Counted from the stretch's first letter, positions 47,032 through 56,612 are shown. The stretch: DNA of 64,000 nucleotides from Jiella avicenniae (GCF_021390325.1 NZ_JAJUWU010000003.1:310001-374000); one strand, 5' to 3'. Translations and numbers: made by a program. Notes: generated by a model not told the origin, from the sequence alone.

Positions 47032-48201
47032 TCAGCGAAGATCGATCTCGGCGAAGACGAAGGCCTTGAGACGCTCCTCGTCGAGCGCGACGCCGTAGCC
47101 CGGCGCATCCTCGATGGGAATGCGCCCGTTCACGACCCGCGTCTCCAGCGGGTTTTGCAGGACCTCGACATGGCCTGGCGTGCGGTCCCAATAGGGGAAG
47201 TGCTCCTGGACGTAGAAGTTCGGGATGGCGGCGCTGAAATGCGCCCCGATCGCGGTCGACAGCGAACTCGCGCAGACATGCGGCTGCACCTTGAGGCCGT
47301 AGGCCTCGGCCATGGCGGCGATCTTGCGGCCCTCCCAGATTCCGCCGGTATTGCCGAGATCGGGCTGGACGATCGCGACGCTGCGGCTTTCCAGAAGGTC
47401 GCGGAAGCCCTGCCGCCCATAGAGGCGTTCGCCGACGGCGATCGGCTGCGAGATCGAGCGGGCGATCTGCTGCAGCGCGCCGAGATCGTCCGGCTCGGTC
47501 GGCTCCTCGACGAAGGCGATCTCGTATTTTTCGATCGCGCGGCAGAACCGGATCGTATCGGACGGGGTGAGCCCGGCGGACAGATCCAGAATCACCTCGA
47601 CATCAGGCCCGACCGCGTCGCGAACCGCGGCGACGCGGGCGATTCCCCGCCGCACGAGATCCGGGTCGCCGGCGCCGCGAAAGGCCGGATGGCGCAGCCG
47701 GCCATCGGGCAGGATCGTCGCGAAGGGATAGAATTTCAGGCCCTCATAGCCCTCCGAGACGACCTTTTCCGCGGCGGCCGGCAACTCGGCGTCGGATGCG
47801 CAGCCGAAATACCAGCCATTGGCATATGTTCCGAGTTCGTCACGCAGCCGGCCGCCGAGGAGGTCGTAGGCAGGAACGTTCAGGCTGCGGGCCTTGATGT
47901 CGACGAGCGCCTGTTCGATCGCGCTGAGCCCCGCATTGAGGATCGGCCCACCGCCCTTCGCCCAGAAGGAGAAATCGCGGATCGCGGCGGTGATCGCCTC
48001 GATGCGAAAGGGATCGATCCGGCCGATGAGGAAGCGCCCGGCGAGTTCCTTCAGCATCGCCGCCGCAGCGCTCGCGCCGACCCCGTAGGCGACGGCAGCC
48101 TCCCCCAGTCCGACGACGCCCTCGTTCGTTTCGAGGCGGAGGATGACGGGGCGAATCCCGCCGCTTTCGACGGCGTATATGCGCGCAGAAGTCAGAAACA
48201 T
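47032..48201 (-). CDS. Enolase-superfamily enzyme, mandelate racemase/muconate lactonizing family
   Basis: A 389-residue barrel enzyme. Expected metal ligands are visible: Asp in VILDLSAG, Glu in [12 protein letters not shown] and Glu in [10 protein letters not shown] candidate base pair is Asp in [10 protein letters not shown] and His in [11 protein letters not shown], the Asp-His dyad of the mandelate racemase subgroup. The lysine motif on the second strand is GLKFYPF, with only one lysine, as in acid-sugar dehydratases rather than racemases. The reaction would be dehydration or epimerisation of a carboxylate. Its neighbours (LysR, flavoproteins, importer) do not fix the substrate. It is first of the minus-strand unit. 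Confidence 0.87.
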   Translation of the reverse strand: MFLTSARIYAVESGGIRPVILRLETNEGVVGLGEAAVAYGVGASAAAAMLKELAGRFLIGRIDPFRIEAITAAIRDFSFWAKGGGPILNAGLSAIEQALVDIKARSLNVPAYDLLGGRLRDELGTYANGWYFGCASDAELPAAAEKVVSEGYEGLKFYPFATILPDGRLRHPAFRGAGDPDLVRRGIARVAAVRDAVGPDVEVILDLSAGLTPSDTIRFCRAIEKYEIAFVEEPTEPDDLGALQQIARSISQPIAVGERLYGRQGFRDLLESRSVAIVQPDLGNTGGIWEGRKIAAMAEAYGLKVQPHVCASSLSTAIGAHFSAAIPNFYVQEHFPYWDRTPGHVEVLQNPLETRVVNGRIPIEDAPGYGVALDEERLKAFVFAEIDLR

Positions 48202-48464
48202 CAGCTTTCGACGGTCCTCGTTGAATTTCGGGACATCCCGCATGCCGCGGCGCCGACCGACGGGTTCGGCCAATTCCGAACGAAACGCGACTGCTTCGCC
48301 GCGGACGATCCTATCCGAGATGGTCTTCGAGGAAACCGGAATTCGGTCGGCGAAGGTCCCGAACTGCACTGTACGGGCGAGCCTGCCGACGCGACTCGGC
48401 GGTTCTGCCCGGGAAGATCCGGAAAGAATAAGCAGCCACGATCGACGCAAAGGTCCGATCCGAC

Positions 48465-49666
48465 TTGACAGGACGGCGCAACCCGCTCACCCATCTCTCG
48501 CCCGGCTGGTGCGATCTCCACTTCCATGTCTGGCATGGCGGCACCGACATCTCGATCCGCGCGTCGCAGGCGGGGCGGGCCACCGGGGTCACCGCCATGG
48601 CCGATGCCGGCAGCGCCGGCGAAGCCTCGTTCCACGGCCTGCGCGAATACGTCATCGACCCGGCGACGGAGACCATCAAGGCCTTCCTCAACATCGGTTC
48701 GATCGGCTCGTCGCCTGCAACCGGGTGCCCGAGCTGATCGATCTGCGCTCGATCGACGTCGACCGGACGCTGGCGGTCATCGAGGCCAATCGCGACGTCA
48801 TCTGCGGTGTGAAGGTGCGGGCCTCCGGGGTCATCGTCGGCGGCTGGGGGATCACGCCTGCCAAGATCGCCAAGCGCGTCGCCGAGATCGTCAACCTGCC
48901 GCTGATGGTCCACGTCGGCGAACCGCCGCCGCTGATCGACGAGGTCTTCGACATCCTGACCGAGGGCGACATCGTCACCCACTGCTTCAACGGCAAGAAA
49001 GCCGGCTCGATCGCCGTCGAGATCTGCCGGCCGCGCGGGGTGCCGGTGATCGTCGACGCGGCGTCGGAATACGACCTTCGCGGCTTTCTCGCCCGCGGCG
49101 CCGACATCGTCATCTACTCCGGCCACAAGTTCTTTTCCAACCCGACCAGCGGCATCGTCGCCGGGCGGAAGGATCTCGTGCGCGCCGCCTATCTCCAGAA
49201 CAAGGGGATCGGCCGGGGGATGAAGGTCGGCAAGGAATCGATCGCCGGCGTCATGGCGGCGCTCGAAGCCTGGGAAAAGCGCGACCACGACGGCATCAGG
49301 GCGCGGGAGACGGCGGCGCTCGATCTTTGGGCCGGGACGATCGGCTCCCTGCCGGTCCTATCTGCCGAGATCGAACCGGATCCGACCCGCAATCCGTTGG
49401 ACAGGCTGAAAATCGTCGTCTCGCCGGAAAGCGGCTTCGCCGCGACGGGCCTGTCGAAAGCCCTGGCCGCCGGCGAACCGCCGATCGTGGTCCGGGATCA
49501 CGAGGCCGAGCTCGGCTTCTTCTTCCTCGATCCCTGCAATCTCCATCCGGGCGAAGCGGAGGTTGTCGCAGAGGTGCTGACGCGGGTGATGACAGCCCCG
49601 CGGCCGGAATCCGCCATGGCCGAGCCGCGCCATGGCACGGCGAGGGCGCTCCGCTGGCCGGACTGA
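48465..49666 (+). pseudogene. Broken fusion of an amidohydrolase/deacetylase and a SelA-like PLP enzyme (frameshift plus internal deletion)
   Basis: The frame from TTG 48465 encodes the start of a metal-dependent amidohydrolase/deacetylase ([29 protein letters not shown]) and stops at 48737. Its continuation ([20 protein letters not shown]...[12 protein letters not shown]) is in another frame; inserting one C near 48707-48708 (GGCTCGTC to GGCCTCGTC) restores it. From about 49015 this frame passes without a stop into a SelA-like PLP protein ([29 protein letters not shown] with the likely Schiff-base Lys, [13 protein letters not shown]). By comparison with the families I know, the end of the amidohydrolase and about 170 residues of the PLP enzyme's start are missing. 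In intact genomes these are two adjacent genes. Confidence 0.82.
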
Positions 49667-49680
49667 CGCCGATTCCCGAA

Positions 49681-49712
49681 CGGGCGGCCGCAGAAATGTC
49701 CGCGGCCGCCCG
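49681..49712. terminator. Perfect hairpin between convergent genes
   Basis: CGGGCGGCCGC / GCGGCCGCCCG, an 11-base stem with a 10-base loop, fills the 51-base gap between the pseudogene and the binding-protein gene. No clear T-run follows, but position and perfection suggest a shared transcript end. Confidence 0.7.
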
Positions 49713-49717
49713 TCACC

Positions 49718-50944
49718 TCACTGCGGCTTGGCGGTCGCGACGTTTTCCGGCCAGATGATCTGGTTCTTGCCGTCCTGAATCTGCGCGACCGGAACCGGAA
49801 TGAAGTCCGGGCCCGACTTCATGGCGTGATCCTCGCCGAACTTCATGTGGCCGACGACGCAGTCGTAGTCGGTCTGGCTCAGCTTTTCGGCGATCGCCTT
49901 CGGATCGGTGCTGCCCGCCGCGTCGATCGCCCTCAGCGCGATCTCCATGGTGCAGTAGGCATGGGCGGTGCTGTAGGTGCCGGGATTGCCGAATTCCGCC
50001 TCGACCTTGTCGCTGAAGGCCTTGTGGGCCGGATTCAGCTCGGCGCTGAAGGTCAGCGCGGCCCAGTACATGCCCTCGGCGATGTCGGCGGCCTGATCCA
50101 TGAATTCCGGCTTGGTCGGGTAGTAGATCGCCAGATGCGAGCTCTCCAGCGCCTGCTCCTTCATCTGCCGGACGAAGGCGACGCCGGAATTCGGCACGGT
50201 GAAGACCGAAACGACCACGTCGGGCGCGGCATCGCGAAGCTTGGAAAGCTGGGGGTAGAAGTCCGTCGTCGCGGGAGGCACCGTCTCCGTCGCCGCCAGG
50301 GTCCAGCCGTCCGCCTTGAACAGGTCGCCGATCTTCTGCGCATTGGCGATGCCGTAGTCCGTGTCCTCGACGACGAAGGCGATTTTCTTGCCGCCCGGAT
50401 CGAGGGTCTCGTTGGCGAAGGCCCATGCATAGAAGTCGTGGACGGCGGTGCCGTAGCCGTCGCTGTTCCAGTTGCCCTTCCAGTAGAGCTGGTAGCGGTC
50501 GGGATCCGCCTCGACCTTGTCGGCAATCGCCGAGCTGACCGGTTCGGCGCTGAGGATCGGCAGATCGTACTGCGGCGCCAGCTCCATCAGCGCCAGCGTC
50601 ACGTGGCTGTGCAGCGTGTCGCCGATCAGCATGTTGACCTTATCGCGGGTGATGAGGCGCTGGGCTGCGCTGACGGCGACCTCGGGCTTGCCGGAGCTGT
50701 CCTCCATCGTGAACGTCACTTTGGGGGGATTCTTGGTGACGTAGTCGCCCTTGCCCTCGTTCCACTCCTTGACCGCCAGCTCCAGCCCCTGCCGGTGGTC
50801 CTTGCCGGTGTTGGCGGCGGGACCGGTCAAGGGTCCGACGGCGCCGATCGTGACCGTGAAGTCCTCGGCCGATGCGGCGCCGGCGACAAGGCCGGTTCCG
50901 AGGATGCCTGCCGCGAGCAGGCTCCGGACTGTTCGATTGGACAT
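49718..50944 (-). CDS. Branched-chain amino acid-type ABC transporter substrate-binding protein
   Basis: A 408-residue periplasmic protein of the LivJ/AmiC class (type I fold). A signal peptide ends ASA (residue 26). The mature start VTIGAVGPLTGPAANTG and NMLIGDTLHSHVTLALMELA, YDLPILSAEPVSSAI are family segments. These proteins bind branched-chain amino acids, amides, urea, aromatic acids and others; the ligand is not readable here. It is last in the liv-type operon, 67 bases after livM. Confidence 0.9.
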   Translation of the reverse strand: MSNRTVRSLLAAGILGTGLVAGAASAEDFTVTIGAVGPLTGPAANTGKDHRQGLELAVKEWNEGKGDYVTKNPPKVTFTMEDSSGKPEVAVSAAQRLITRDKVNMLIGDTLHSHVTLALMELAPQYDLPILSAEPVSSAIADKVEADPDRYQLYWKGNWNSDGYGTAVHDFYAWAFANETLDPGGKKIAFVVEDTDYGIANAQKIGDLFKADGWTLAATETVPPATTDFYPQLSKLRDAAPDVVVSVFTVPNSGVAFVRQMKEQALESSHLAIYYPTKPEFMDQAADIAEGMYWAALTFSAELNPAHKAFSDKVEAEFGNPGTYSTAHAYCTMEIALRAIDAAGSTDPKAIAEKLSQTDYDCVVGHMKFGEDHAMKSGPDFIPVPVAQIQDGKNQIIWPENVATAKPQ

Positions 50945-51011
50945 GCTTTACCCTCTCCGTGTTGCGGTGTCGGGCGCCCTGCGGCGCCGCCTTCTGGTTT
51001 CCGTCCGTATC

Positions 51012-52016
51012 TCAGGTCGCCTCCGCCGGCTTCGATGCCGCTCCCGGGCGCTTGCGCCAGGAAGCCGGCTTCAGACCGGCGATGCCGGCCGGCGCGGCGA
51101 AGACGAAAATTACGATGAGAGCGCCATAGAGCAGCATCCGGTAGTCGCCGAAGTCCCGCAGCAGCTCGGAGGTGACGGTCAGGAGCAGCGCCCCGTAGAT
51201 CGGGCCGAAGAAGCGACCGACGCCGCCGACGATGATCATCGCCAACAGGCTGATCAGCATGTCCGGTCCCGCCACCGAACTGGGCGTCAAGATCAGGACG
51301 TAATGGGCATAGACGGCACCGCTGAGGCCGACGACCGCCGCGCTCACCGCGAAGGCGAAGATCTTCCAGGCGGCGAGCTTGACGCCGAGGCTTTCGGCCG
51401 CCGCCTCGGCGTCGCGGATCGCGAGGAAGGTCAGGCCCGAACGGCTCTTCAACAGCATCAGGAGTAGGAGATGGACGCCGACGAACATGACGGCGGCCAC
51501 CGCGAAGGAGCCGAAGGCGTTGCCGAGCCCGAACTCGATCGTCCTCGCGCCGATCGGAATCGGATCGAAGGGCGGAATGCCCCAGAAGCCGAGTTCGCCG
51601 CGGGTGATCTCCTTCAGATTGCTGAGGACGAGGCGGACGATCTCGGCGAAGGCGAGCGTCACGATCGCCACATGCGGCATCGAGCGGATCCGGAGGATCG
51701 GAAAGCCGATGACGACACCGGCGAACGACGCCGCAAGCGCCCCGAGCCAGATGGTGATCCAGGGGCTGACGCCGAAATAATGCGACACCAGCGCCGAGGC
51801 ATAGGCGCCGATCGCGAAGAAGGCGTGGTGGCCGAGGGTCTTCAGCCCGAGGATGCCGAGGGTCAGGTTCCACCCCGTCGCGAAGACGGCGAAGATCAGG
51901 AACAGCGTCAGGATGTGCAGGACGTAGTCGTCGAGCGGCAGGAACGGCACGACGACGAGCAGCACGGTCCAGACCAGAAGGTCGCGGTACGGATGCCGGC
52001 CGAAGACTTCAAGCAT
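51012..52016 (-). CDS. livM: Branched-chain amino acid-type ABC transporter permease LivM
   Basis: A 334-residue permease with about ten hydrophobic segments. LNLTLGILGLKTLGHHAFFAIGAYASAL and RDAEAAAESLGVKLAAWKIFAFA are LivM hallmarks, and MIIVGGVGRFFGPIYGALLL the C-terminal one. It follows livH by 12 bases. A short Ala/Pro tail (PASWRKRPGAASKPAEAT) ends the protein. Confidence 0.92.
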   Translation of the reverse strand: MLEVFGRHPYRDLLVWTVLLVVVPFLPLDDYVLHILTLFLIFAVFATGWNLTLGILGLKTLGHHAFFAIGAYASALVSHYFGVSPWITIWLGALAASFAGVVIGFPILRIRSMPHVAIVTLAFAEIVRLVLSNLKEITRGELGFWGIPPFDPIPIGARTIEFGLGNAFGSFAVAAVMFVGVHLLLLMLLKSRSGLTFLAIRDAEAAAESLGVKLAAWKIFAFAVSAAVVGLSGAVYAHYVLILTPSSVAGPDMLISLLAMIIVGGVGRFFGPIYGALLLTVTSELLRDFGDYRMLLYGALIVIFVFAAPAGIAGLKPASWRKRPGAASKPAEAT

Positions 52017-52028
52017 CGTCCATCCTCC

Positions 52029-52904
52029 TCACGCTCCGCGGCCGGCGAACAGGCCCTCGGGCCGGGCCGTGATCACGGCGATCAGAAAGGCGAAGGCGAT
52101 GACGTTGCTCCATTCGGACGGAACGAAGGCGACGCTGATCGTCTCGATCAGGCCGAGCAGGAAGCCCGCCGCGACGGCGCCGCCGAAGCTCCCGAGCCCG
52201 CCGAGGATGACCACGGCGAAGCCCTTCAGGAGATAGGCCGTGCCCATCCACGGATTGACGGTGATCAGCGGCGACAGGAGGATGGCGCCCGTACCGGCGA
52301 GAGCGGCCGAGATCGCGAAGACGGTGGTGTGGACGAGACCGGCCGGAATGCCGACGGCGAGCGCCGCCTCCGAATCCTGCGCCGTCGCCCGGACGATGCG
52401 CCCGAGCTTGGTGCGGTAGAGGATCAGGCCGCAGATCCCCATGACCAGGAGCGCGACGACGAGGATGGCGATGCGCTGCCAGGGCATGCGCACCTCGCCG
52501 ATCACCGCGACGCCATGGAAGAAATACGGCACGCCCTGGTACTGTTCGCCCCAGACGAGCTGGGCGCCGCTCTGCAGGAAGATCGACAGGCCGATCGTCG
52601 CGGCGATGACGCTGAAGGCCCAGTCCTCCCGCTTCATCAGCGGCGCGATGGTGACCCGCTGCAGAAGTGCGCCCAGCACCATCACGAGGACGATGGTCGC
52701 GATGGCGGCGAGGATCACCGGCCAGCCCAGCGTGACGGCGAACATGAGGATGAAATAGCCCGCCAGCATCAAAAGCTCGCCATGGGCGAAATTCAGGACG
52801 CGCGTGGTGCCGTAGATGAGCGCCAATCCCGAACCGATCAGCGCATAGATCGACCCGCTGATCAGTCCGTTGATCAGGGTTTCGAGAAGATGGGTGCCGC
52901 TCAA
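52029..52904 (-). CDS. livH: Branched-chain amino acid-type ABC transporter permease LivH
   Basis: A 291-residue permease. LINGLISGSIYALIGSGLALIYG and RVLNFAHGELLMLAGYF are the LivH core; ATAQDSEAALAVGIPAG the EAA-like loop; and GLGSFGGAVAAGFLLGLIET the C-terminal hallmark. The start is TTG 52904, read because GGGAGG lies 7 bases upstream and the usual LivH opening begins within seven codons. It overlaps the livF stop (TTGA). No ATG occurs nearby. Confidence 0.9.
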   Translation of the reverse strand: MSGTHLLETLINGLISGSIYALIGSGLALIYGTTRVLNFAHGELLMLAGYFILMFAVTLGWPVILAAIATIVLVMVLGALLQRVTIAPLMKREDWAFSVIAATIGLSIFLQSGAQLVWGEQYQGVPYFFHGVAVIGEVRMPWQRIAILVVALLVMGICGLILYRTKLGRIVRATAQDSEAALAVGIPAGLVHTTVFAISAALAGTGAILLSPLITVNPWMGTAYLLKGFAVVILGGLGSFGGAVAAGFLLGLIETISVAFVPSEWSNVIAFAFLIAVITARPEGLFAGRGA

Positions 52905-53617
52905 GCCGCCGCCTCCCGAACGCCGAGATAGACGCGCTTGACCTCGGGATGCTCCAGCATCTCCTCTCCCGATCCGCTGAGCACCACCCGGCCGCTCTCC
53001 AACAGGTAGCCGCGATGGCTGACGGCGAAGGAGAGCTTGGCGTTCTGCTCGTTGAAGAGGATCGCGACGCCCCGCTCGTTGATCGTTTTCATGATCGCCA
53101 GCACGTTCTTCACCATGGCCGGCGACAGGCCGAGAAACGGCTCGTCCATCAACAGGATCTTCGGATCGGCCATCAGACCACGGGCGATCGCCACCATCTG
53201 CTGCTGGCCGCCGCTGAGCCGGCCCGCCGTCGCCTGGAGATGCGGCTTGATTTCCGGCAGGATCTCCAGAACCCACTCGTAGGTCTCGCGCGCTTCGGAC
53301 GCCTTGCGCACATAGGCGCCGAGCATGACGTTCTCTTCGACGCTCATGCGCGGGAACAGCCGCCGGCGCTCGAGCACGATGCTCATGCCGCGCTGCGGCC
53401 GCACGGTGGCGGGCTTGGTCTGCAGTTCCTCGCCATTCAGCGAGACGACGCCGGACGAGGGCTTCTTCAGCCCCATGGCGGCCTTCAGGACGGTGCTCTT
53501 GCCGGAGCCGTTCGGCCCCATGACGGCCACCATCTCGCCGGAGCCGACGCTGATCGAGACGTCCCAGAGCACGCGGGTCGCCCCATAGTGGACGTTCACC
53601 CGGTCAAGCTGCAGCAT
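52901..53617 (-). CDS. livF: Branched-chain amino acid-type ABC transporter ATPase LivF
   Basis: A 238-residue ATPase. Walker A GPNGSGKST, Q-loop MSIVLERRRLFPRM, signature LSGGQQQMVAIARGL (the QQQM variant of LivF), Walker B LLMDEPFLGLSP and the H-loop replaced by LFNEQNAKLS, where LivF normally has VEQN. The start overlaps livG by 14 bases. The start MLQLDRVNVHYG is clear. Confidence 0.92.
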   Translation of the reverse strand: MLQLDRVNVHYGATRVLWDVSISVGSGEMVAVMGPNGSGKSTVLKAAMGLKKPSSGVVSLNGEELQTKPATVRPQRGMSIVLERRRLFPRMSVEENVMLGAYVRKASEARETYEWVLEILPEIKPHLQATAGRLSGGQQQMVAIARGLMADPKILLMDEPFLGLSPAMVKNVLAIMKTINERGVAILFNEQNAKLSFAVSHRGYLLESGRVVLSGSGEEMLEHPEVKRVYLGVREAAA

Positions 53618-54338
53618 CGATGTCGCCCAGATAGATGCTGCGGACCGCCTCGTGCCCGGCGACCTCTTCCATGCCGCCGGTGACCACCACCTCGCCGCGA
53701 TTGAGGAAGACCGCATCGTCCGCAAGGTCGAGCAGCACCTCCATGTTGTGCTCGACGACGACGATGGTGATCCGCCGTTCTTCCCGCAGCCGGCGGATCA
53801 ACGACAGCAATTCGGGAATGCTCGGACGGTCGACGCCGCCCGTCACCTCGTCGAGGAGAAGAAGGCGCGGATGCGTCGCCAGCGCGCGGGCGAGTTCGAG
53901 ACGCTTGCGCTGGCCGGTGCTGAGCACGCGGGCAGGATCCTCGGCTTTGGCCGTCAGGCCGACGAAGTCGACATAGGTTGCGGCCTCGCGGCGCGCATCC
54001 GCCATCGAAGCGCCTTTCGTCGCGAGGGCGACCATGACGTTCTCGATGACGGACAGGCCGCCGAAGGGCTGGGTGATCTGGAAGGTCCGGGCGATGCCCG
54101 AATGGCAGCGGCTGCTGGGCGACTTCGTGCTGATGTCTTCGCCGAGGAACCGGATCTTCCCAGCCGTCGGCCGCACGGCGCCGGAGATCGCGTTGAAGAG
54201 CGTCGTCTTGCCGGCGCCGTTCGGGCCGAGGATCGCCGTCGTCCGCCCCTCGTCGATCGCAAACGACACGTCCTTCAGGGCGAAGACGCCGCCGAAGGCG
54301 ACGGTCAGTCGCTCGACGCTCAGAAAATCAGCCGCCAT
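53604..54338 (-). CDS. livG: Branched-chain amino acid-type ABC transporter ATPase LivG
   Basis: A 244-residue ATPase. Walker A GPNGAGKTT, Q-loop IARTFQITQPFGG, signature LSTGQRKRLELARAL (Thr for the usual Gly), Walker B LLLLDEVTGGVD and H-loop VVVEHNMEV. The LSTGQ and DEV variants are less common in LivG but keep the key glycine and glutamate. MAADFLSVERL at 54338 is preferred to a longer in-frame extension. It is first of the five-gene importer operon. Confidence 0.9.
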   Translation of the reverse strand: MAADFLSVERLTVAFGGVFALKDVSFAIDEGRTTAILGPNGAGKTTLFNAISGAVRPTAGKIRFLGEDISTKSPSSRCHSGIARTFQITQPFGGLSVIENVMVALATKGASMADARREAATYVDFVGLTAKAEDPARVLSTGQRKRLELARALATHPRLLLLDEVTGGVDRPSIPELLSLIRRLREERRITIVVVEHNMEVLLDLADDAVFLNRGEVVVTGGMEEVAGHEAVRSIYLGDIDAAA

Positions 54339-54476
54339 CCATCGTCCTCGCCCCCAACATTCGGGAAAGGCTAGTCGGCGGATGGATGGTAAGCAAGTCT
54401 GCCGAGCGATAAAACGCACAGTCCTTCATCACCGATGGCTGCTGTCGATTTTTTGCTCGCCCTGGCAACCCGGTCG

Positions 54477-54506
54477 TTGACGATCGGCAGATTCCCTGAC
54501 TATTCA
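54477..54506 (+). promoter_or_regulatory. Candidate promoter for the M20 deacylase gene
   Basis: TTGACG (54477-54482) and TATTCA (54501-54506) are spaced by 18 bases, placing transcription about 50 bases before the ATG 54563. It sits in an AT-richer stretch of the 224-base region shared with the divergent liv operon. Confidence 0.4.
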
Positions 54507-54562
54507 AGGCGGTGGGAACGCGATCTTCCCTCTCTCCCCCTCTCCATGCGGGATCGGAACCC

Positions 54563-55849
54563 ATGTCTCTCGATCCAAAGCTGCGCCAGGACATCCTCGC
54601 TTCGGTCGAGGCCGGGTTCGACGACCAAGTCGGTTTCACCCGGAAGCTCGTATCGTTTCCCTCGACGCGCGGCGGCGAGCACGCCATCCAGGATTTCGTC
54701 TTCCGTGAATACAGAAAGCGCGGCTACGGGCTGGACCGGTTCTCCATGGACCGCGAGGCGATCGCCCGCCATCCGGGCGGCTCGCCCTGGTCCGAAGAGC
54801 ATTCCGACGCCCCGATCGTGGTCGGGATCCATCGTCCACGCGAAGAAACGGGCCGCTCGCTGATCCTGCAGTCGCATCTCGACGTCGTCCCGGCAGGCCC
54901 GTCCGCGATGTGGGAGAGCCCGCCTTTCGAGCCGCGGATCTCGGGCGACTGGATGTTCGGCCGTGGCGCCGCCGACATGAAGGCGGGCGCGGCGGCCAAC
55001 GTCTTCGCCATGGACGCGTTGTCCCGGCTCGGGCTGCAGCCCGCCGCCACCGTCACCATTCAGTCGGTCGTCGAGGAAGAATCCACCGGCAACGGCGCGC
55101 TGATGGCCCACCTGCGCGGTTATCAGGCGGATGCCGTGCTCATCCCCGAGCCGGAAGACGAGATGCTGGTCCGTGCCAACACCGGTGTCCTGTGGTTCCA
55201 GGTCGAGGTCAGCGGCCTTCCGGTCCATGTCCGCGAGATGGAGACCGGCACGAATGCGATCGATGCGACCTACCGGCTGATCGCTGCGTTGCGAGAGCTC
55301 GAGGAGGCTTGGAACGCGCAGCGCCATGAGCATCCCTATTTCGACGACCTGCCGCACCCGATCAATCTGAACGTCGGCAAGATCCAAGGCGGCGACTGGG
55401 CCTCATCCGTGCCCTGCTGGTGCCGCATCGACTGCCGCATCGCGATCTACCCGGGAACCAGCGCCGCCGCGGCGGCAGACGACGTCCGCGGCTGGATCGC
55501 GGCCTTCGCCCGCCGCGATCCGTATCTTTCCAACCACCCGCCGCAGGTGACTTTCAACGGCTTCCATGCCGAGGGCTATGCGCTCGAGCCCGGTTCCGAC
55601 GCCGAGGCGGTGCTCGAAAGCGCCCACGTCGCCGCCGTCGGGGAACCGCTGAAAAGCTTCACCACGCCCGGCTACCTCGATACCCGCGTCTACGCGCTCT
55701 ACGACCGGATCCCGGCTCTCTGCTACGGTCCGGTGTCGCGCAACGTCCACGGTTTCGACGAATGCGTCAGCCTCGCCTCGGTCAAGCGGATCACCGGCGC
55801 GATGGCGCTGTTCATCGCCGAATGGTGCGGCGTCGAAGCAAAGTCCTGA
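54563..55849 (+). CDS. M20-family ArgE/DapE-type deacylase
   Basis: A 428-residue cytoplasmic metallopeptidase-fold amidase. Zinc ligands and catalytic residues are in LQSHLDVVPAG (His and Asp), FGRGAADMKAGAAAN (bridging Asp), VVEEESTGNGAL (general-base Glu and ligand) and the C-terminal VHGFDECV (His). The dimerisation lid spans about residues 220-330. Such enzymes remove acyl or carbamoyl groups from amino acids. It is divergent from the liv-type importer, suggesting that importer brings in its N-acyl or N-carbamoyl substrate. ATG 54563 is used; GTG 54512 is an alternative. Confidence 0.88.
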   Translation: MSLDPKLRQDILASVEAGFDDQVGFTRKLVSFPSTRGGEHAIQDFVFREYRKRGYGLDRFSMDREAIARHPGGSPWSEEHSDAPIVVGIHRPREETGRSLILQSHLDVVPAGPSAMWESPPFEPRISGDWMFGRGAADMKAGAAANVFAMDALSRLGLQPAATVTIQSVVEEESTGNGALMAHLRGYQADAVLIPEPEDEMLVRANTGVLWFQVEVSGLPVHVREMETGTNAIDATYRLIAALRELEEAWNAQRHEHPYFDDLPHPINLNVGKIQGGDWASSVPCWCRIDCRIAIYPGTSAAAAADDVRGWIAAFARRDPYLSNHPPQVTFNGFHAEGYALEPGSDAEAVLESAHVAAVGEPLKSFTTPGYLDTRVYALYDRIPALCYGPVSRNVHGFDECVSLASVKRITGAMALFIAEWCGVEAKS

Positions 55850-55997
55850 CGTCTTCGCAACCGGCGGAGTCGGCCTGCAGCCGTCGCGGAGCCGGAGCCG
55901 AAGCCGAACGGTCGTCGCCCATGCCGTGCGCAACGGCGAAGACGGGACGATTACGATTGAGAACGGTCACGCGTGGCCATGCAGGAGGATCGAGATC

Positions 55998-56612
55998 ATG
56001 AGCACCATCCGCACCGTCGAGGAATTGCGCTCCGTCTACAAGCCGGCGCTCGAACGGTCCCTCCAGAAGGAAATGAAATCTCTCGACAAGCACGCCAAGG
56101 CGTTTCTGGCGATCAGCCCGTTCCTGTTGATCGGCTCCTGCGCGCCCGGCGGGCGCGCCGACGTCAGCCCGAAGGGCGATCAGCCGGGCTTCGTCCGGCC
56201 CCTCGACGACAGGACGATCGCAATTCCCGATCGGCCCGGCAACAACCGGCTCGACACCTTCGAGAACATTCTGGGCAATCCGCAGGTCGGCCTCATCTTC
56301 CTCGTTCCCGGCATGAACGAGACGCTGCGCATCAACGGCCGGGCCGAACTGCGCACCGACGCCGATCTGATGGCGATGTTCGAGCACCAGGGCAAGCTGC
56401 CGATCAGCGTCCTCGTCGTCCACGTCGATGAAGTCTATCTCCACTGCGCCAAGGCCTTCATGCGGTCCGGGCTGTGGGATCCCTCGACCTTCATCGAGCG
56501 CAGCAGCTTCCCCTCCTTCGGCGCGATGCTGAAGGATCAGATCGCGCTCGAAGAGCCGGCCGACGACATCGACCGCAACCTTGCGGAGCGCTACAAGGTG
56601 ACGCTCTACTGA
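55998..56612 (+). CDS. Pyridoxamine 5'-phosphate oxidase-family flavoprotein
   Basis: A 204-residue split-barrel protein that probably binds FMN or F420-like cofactors. Segments LIGSCAPGGRADVSPKGDQPGFV, IAIPDRPGNNRLDTFENILGNPQVGLIFLVPG and ETLRINGRAEL are characteristic of the MSMEG_1061-like PPOX group. ATG 55998 follows AGGAGG. It has no strong tie to the M20 gene 148 bases upstream beyond strand and proximity. Its function is unknown. Confidence 0.86.
   Translation: MSTIRTVEELRSVYKPALERSLQKEMKSLDKHAKAFLAISPFLLIGSCAPGGRADVSPKGDQPGFVRPLDDRTIAIPDRPGNNRLDTFENILGNPQVGLIFLVPGMNETLRINGRAELRTDADLMAMFEHQGKLPISVLVVHVDEVYLHCAKAFMRSGLWDPSTFIERSSFPSFGAMLKDQIALEEPADDIDRNLAERYKVTLY

Noticed and set aside
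48143-49666. One intact 507-residue gene through 48143-49666
   Set aside because: Its first ~190 codons are antisense-type sequence; the amidohydrolase N-terminus is in another frame, so the locus is better read as a frameshifted fusion.
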